A stretch of 64,000 nt of DNA. It comes from Hymenobacter wooponensis. Lineage in GTDB: Bacteria > Bacteroidota > Bacteroidia > Cytophagales > Hymenobacteraceae. The notes beneath the pieces are model-generated. The model saw only the letters and a list, made by a program, of their open reading frames with translations, did no database searches and had not been told where the DNA came from. The number at the start of each line of letters is the position of its first letter. The first letter of the stretch is position 1. Location of the stretch: NCBI RefSeq assembly GCF_004745865.1, contig NZ_SRKZ01000001.1, positions 496,001-560,000 on the forward strand. The letters are read 5' to 3'. The position numbers and the translations under genes were made by a program. This document shows, piece after piece, positions 61,757-64,000 of the stretch.

Positions 61757-62452
61757 ATGGACCAGAATTCATCCAATACCTCCTCCGCTACTTCTTCAAC
61801 TGGCAACCCCTTAGTTAATCAGGCGTTGCAGTGGCTCAACCAAGATAATCTCGGCGACCTGCTCTCGAAACTGTCTCCGTCGCTGAAAAATGCCGGTACT
61901 CAGTTAACCGCGCGCTACAACAAACTGAGCACTACTCAGAAGATAGTAGGCGGCGCCCTGCTAGTAGCAGGCGTTACATACCTGAGCCGCCGTGGCGCTG
62001 CTAGCAAAACCGGTAGCTCTAGCCAGGCTGATACGCTTAATGAACTGCTCTACTTCGTTAACGACCGGATTGAGGGCTATCAGCGTGCAGTAGATGAAAG
62101 CACCGACCCCGAACTGAGCGGTTACTACAAGCAACTTGTTAGTCAGAGCCAACTGTTCGCTAACGAGCTAAACAAGGCTCTGCGCGAACAAGGCGGTGAG
62201 CAACAAACCAGCACAACTATGAAGGGCAAGCTATACCGTAGCTGGATGGACGTGAAAGCGGCTGTTACGGGCAGCGATGAGAAAGCTATTCTTGGCTCTA
62301 ATGTATACGGCGAAGAGTGGGCTATCAAGGCCTACGAAGATGCGTTGAGCGACAATACTCTATCGGGCTCCTTACGTCAGGCTGTGCAGCGCCAATACGC
62401 TACTTCTAAAAAGACGTATGATCGTCTGAAGAAGCTGGAAGCGAAGCACTAG
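61757..62452 (+). CDS. PA2169-family four-helix-bundle stress protein (DUF2383-like)
   Basis: 231 aa. A Ser/Thr/Asn-rich head (MDQNSSNTSSATSSTGNPLV) and a Gly-rich segment (KIVGGALLVAGVTYLSRRGA, a possible membrane-associated helix) precede the four-helix domain about 90-230: LNELLYFVNDRIEGYQRAVD, ELSGYYKQLVSQSQLFANEL, GKLYRSWMDVKAAVTGSDEK and LKAYEDALSDNTLSGSLR-type end. The E-x-x-Y-x-x-A-x-D pattern is the PA2169 family. Role unknown; it suits stress-related proteins in this region. Confidence 0.88.
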   Translation: MDQNSSNTSSATSSTGNPLVNQALQWLNQDNLGDLLSKLSPSLKNAGTQLTARYNKLSTTQKIVGGALLVAGVTYLSRRGAASKTGSSSQADTLNELLYFVNDRIEGYQRAVDESTDPELSGYYKQLVSQSQLFANELNKALREQGGEQQTSTTMKGKLYRSWMDVKAAVTGSDEKAILGSNVYGEEWAIKAYEDALSDNTLSGSLRQAVQRQYATSKKTYDRLKKLEAKH

Positions 62453-62473
62453 GCGTCTCTCCTGTTTTGCCCC

Positions 62474-62527
62474 ATAATAACGCCCCCGATAGTAGCTCAA
62501 GAGCTACTATCGGGGGCGTTATTATTT
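62474..62527 (+). terminator. Terminator after the four-helix protein gene
   Basis: ATAATAACGCCCCCGATAGT and its exact complement (ACTATCGGGGGCGTTATTAT) pair through AGCTC/GAGCT with a two-base apex, ending in T-rich sequence. Confidence 0.88.
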
Positions 62528-62864
62528 TGCTCAGATTGAAGCTAGATAGGCAAATACTCTTGCACTACGTTGCACTAAGCTTATAACGTTTACTCGAACT
62601 ATTGCCTCGAATATGCACTATGATCAGACCCAAAATTAGCTAGCCCATGGGAACTTTTTCTACTAATCACATTAGCCAATTATCCACTCAATCTAACACC
62701 CGTTAGTTAAAAACAGTATCTCCTAAATCAGGAATTAGATGGGTCTAATCTTTATTAAAACCAGATTAAATAACTCATCAGGGCAGTATCTGCTTAATAT
62801 CTGTACCCACCTATTTTCTTCTAATTATTTTAGTTATTCAGACGCGATATTCGTATCTTTGGAT
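62528..62864. other. AT-rich intergenic region before the 62865 gene
   Basis: Mostly AT-rich with no ORF I trust. It ends in a promoter element touching the next gene. Confidence 0.5.
62854..62861 (+). promoter_or_regulatory. -7 element 3 bp before the ATG of 62865
   Basis: TATCTTTG, an exact TAnnTTTG match, ends 3 bp before the ATG at 62865. Initiation about 5-8 nt later would fall in the start codon, so either the real start is downstream or the transcript is leaderless. Confidence 0.5.
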
Positions 62865-63113
62865 ATGTCGAAAGTCAAGCTTCCTGTTCCGATTCCCGTC
62901 CAGCAGTATGCCCGATGCGTGGACGCTAGCCGCCGCCCCGCCGACCACGTCGGCGACTGGCCTGAGGCGGGGCGCGTGTATCCTGTGCAGGTGCGTCGCA
63001 ACGCCCGCACTGGCGAACCGCAGATCCATGTGCTCGGCTTTTATGCCGAGCGGCCGTATGGCGCGTTTGCCCGCCATCGTTTTGAAACGGTGGCCAACGT
63101 GTGGCTCAATTAG
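62865..63113 (+). CDS. Small protein of unknown function
   Basis: 82 aa (MSKVKLPVPIPVQQYARCVD). A longer reading from 62739 would give AT-rich, unlikely sequence. It contains RPADHVGDWPEAGRVYPVQV, VRRNARTGEPQIHVLGFYAE and FARHRFETVANVWLN, looking like a small beta barrel. No family recognised; GC content and codon use are like the neighbours, so likely real. Confidence 0.65.
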   Translation: MSKVKLPVPIPVQQYARCVDASRRPADHVGDWPEAGRVYPVQVRRNARTGEPQIHVLGFYAERPYGAFARHRFETVANVWLN

Positions 63114-63290
63114 CCTCCGGCCTTTCTCTTCCCGCCACTCTCCTACCCCGGCTGCTTCTGCTATGCTACGCGGAAGTAACCGGGTTTCTTTTTACCTAAT
63201 TTCTACACTCTACATATACTCCTGCATCCCTCGACCCAACTTGCAGCTGGCGAGGCGCCCGGAGTGTTTTTCAATGGCTGTTTCGGCTGA

Positions 63291-63298
63291 TATCTTTG
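63291..63298 (+). promoter_or_regulatory. -7 element of the 63316 gene
   Basis: TATCTTTG, exact match, ends 17 bp before the ATG at 63316. The initiation point would lie about 10 bp before the ATG. Confidence 0.55.
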
Positions 63299-63315
63299 CG
63301 GCATCTTTCTGCCCC

Positions 63316-63726
63316 ATGCAACACGCCACCGAAGAGACATACACCATTCCCGCGCCCTACCGCCGGATGGAAAACATGCACATCCTGTTCTGGCTGCTCA
63401 AGGACATTGGGTGGTGCATGATCTGGAAGCCCCTAGGCCTATCCATGATTATTCCCACACTGAGCATAGCTGTGCTCATCACCTGGCGCACCCGTAGTAT
63501 CAAGGCAGAACTGGCCCACAACCTGGCCATTGTATTCTGGATTACCGCTAACTCCTATTGGATGATCAGCGAGTTTTTTGGATTTGATACAGCACACGTT
63601 TGGGGCAGCATCACGGGCAAGCACATGGCCCTACTGCCCTTCCTGACTGGCCTAACCATTCTGCTGTATTACTACTTAGTGCAGAAACCACAGGAAGCGC
63701 GGGCGGCGCAAGTAGCTATCCTCTAA
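63316..63726 (+). CDS. Small conserved membrane protein
   Basis: 136 aa from the ATG at 63316 (MQHATEETYTIPAPYRRMEN); longer frames upstream lack coding character. Three to four hydrophobic helices (LFWLLKDIGWCMIWKPLGLS; MIIPTLSIAVLITWRT; LAHNLAIVFWITANSYWMIS; LPFLTGLTILLYYYLVQ). Unrecognised, but the pattern and the exact promoter make it a convincing gene. Confidence 0.75.
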   Translation: MQHATEETYTIPAPYRRMENMHILFWLLKDIGWCMIWKPLGLSMIIPTLSIAVLITWRTRSIKAELAHNLAIVFWITANSYWMISEFFGFDTAHVWGSITGKHMALLPFLTGLTILLYYYLVQKPQEARAAQVAIL

Positions 63727-63741
63727 CCGACAAAACGCTAA

Positions 63742-63776
63742 CAGCCGCCTCCCTGTCTTTTCAGGAAAGGCGGCTG
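63742..63776. terminator. Hairpin between convergent genes
   Basis: CAGCCGCCT pairs with AGGCGGCTG with a loop containing CTGTCTTTTCAGGA. T-runs are weak. Confidence 0.6.
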
Positions 63777-63808
63777 CCCTAGGCCTGCTGGTTACAAGCG
63801 GTTCTATT

Positions 63809-64000
63809 CTACATTTCCACGTCAACCTGCACAGTTTCCTGTGGGGCCAGCTTGGGCACCAGCGCATGATAAGTCAGAATGGGCGCGTCGTTGGTCATGC
63901 CTCGGGTAAACTTCACCTGCAGTTTCAGCTGCCCAGTTTCACACTCCCGCGCGTAGGTGTACGCAATAGAGGAGCCGCCACTGGCCGAGCCTTTGTTGCC
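63809..64000 (-). CDS. C-terminal part of an unidentified protein (truncated by window edge)
   Basis: The minus-strand frame is open from the edge to a TAG at 63809-63811. It gives 63 residues, including GNKGSASGGSSIAYTYAREC, LKLQVKFTRGMTNDAPILTY and ending VQVDVEM. Beta-strand rich. Family not recognised; the start is outside the window. Confidence 0.7.
   Translation of the reverse strand, partial: GNKGSASGGSSIAYTYARECETGQLKLQVKFTRGMTNDAPILTYHALVPKLAPQETVQVDVEM

Noticed and set aside
1..64000. Prophage or defence island
   Set aside because: I saw no integrase, transposase, capsid, toxin-antitoxin or restriction genes; the recombination-like gene at 21009 is isolated.

Overview
The window reads as chromosome of a Bacteroidota bacterium of the Cytophagales, most likely Hymenobacter or a close relative. 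The evidence is two secreted proteins with type IX secretion (T9SS) sorting domains, a TonB-dependent receptor, promoters of the Bacteroidota TAnnTTTG type, no Shine-Dalgarno pattern, high GC coding DNA, and protein families typical of that group (DUF4202, PASTA protein next to Ddl, 7TM-DISM and LytS kinases). No rRNA, CRISPR array, integrase, transposase or prophage was seen.

Layout. 1-5.5 kb: SulP anion transporter (partial), an OmpR-type regulator/kinase pair, an AT-rich stretch with two tiny membrane ORFs and an AT-rich acyltransferase beside tRNA-Met. 5.8-9.7 kb: HAD hydrolase, site-2 protease, membrane protein, phosphoglycerate kinase. 9.9-16 kb: a double-length D-Ala-D-Ala ligase, PASTA protein, T9SS protein, rhodanese. 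16-21 kb: OhrR/Ohr, reductase, monooxygenase-fold protein, RecQ. 21-28 kb: phage-like conserved protein, LolD-type ATPase, GH113-like glycosidase, SucC, second Ohr, tRNA-Arg, GNAT.

28-41 kb is a signalling block. It has three related histidine kinases, a stand-alone receiver, a receiver fused to a class III nucleotide cyclase, and, converging on the cyclase, a 1023-aa protein joining an ATP/ADP-translocase-like membrane domain, HEAT-like repeats and a cyclic-nucleotide-binding domain. The gene set suggests a local kinase > receiver > cyclase > cAMP > transporter circuit. 41-52 kb: fasciclin protein, disordered hydrophilic proteins, universal stress protein, TonB receptor and divergent alginate-lyase-like lipoprotein, PQQ-type sugar dehydrogenase, several lineage-specific small proteins. 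52-56 kb: alpha/beta hydrolase, membrane protein, LytS/LytTR pair, small lipoprotein. 56-64 kb: T9SS subtilase, aspartate ammonia-lyase, DUF4202, PA2169-type four-helix protein, two small proteins with promoters almost touching their start codons, and a partial gene.

Two genome-scale signals run through the window. Several families of intergenic inverted repeats (about 85-145 bp) lie between genes, and the heptamer GGCCTAG (CTAGGCC on the other strand) recurs far more often than expected, in genes, at stop codons and inside the repeats.
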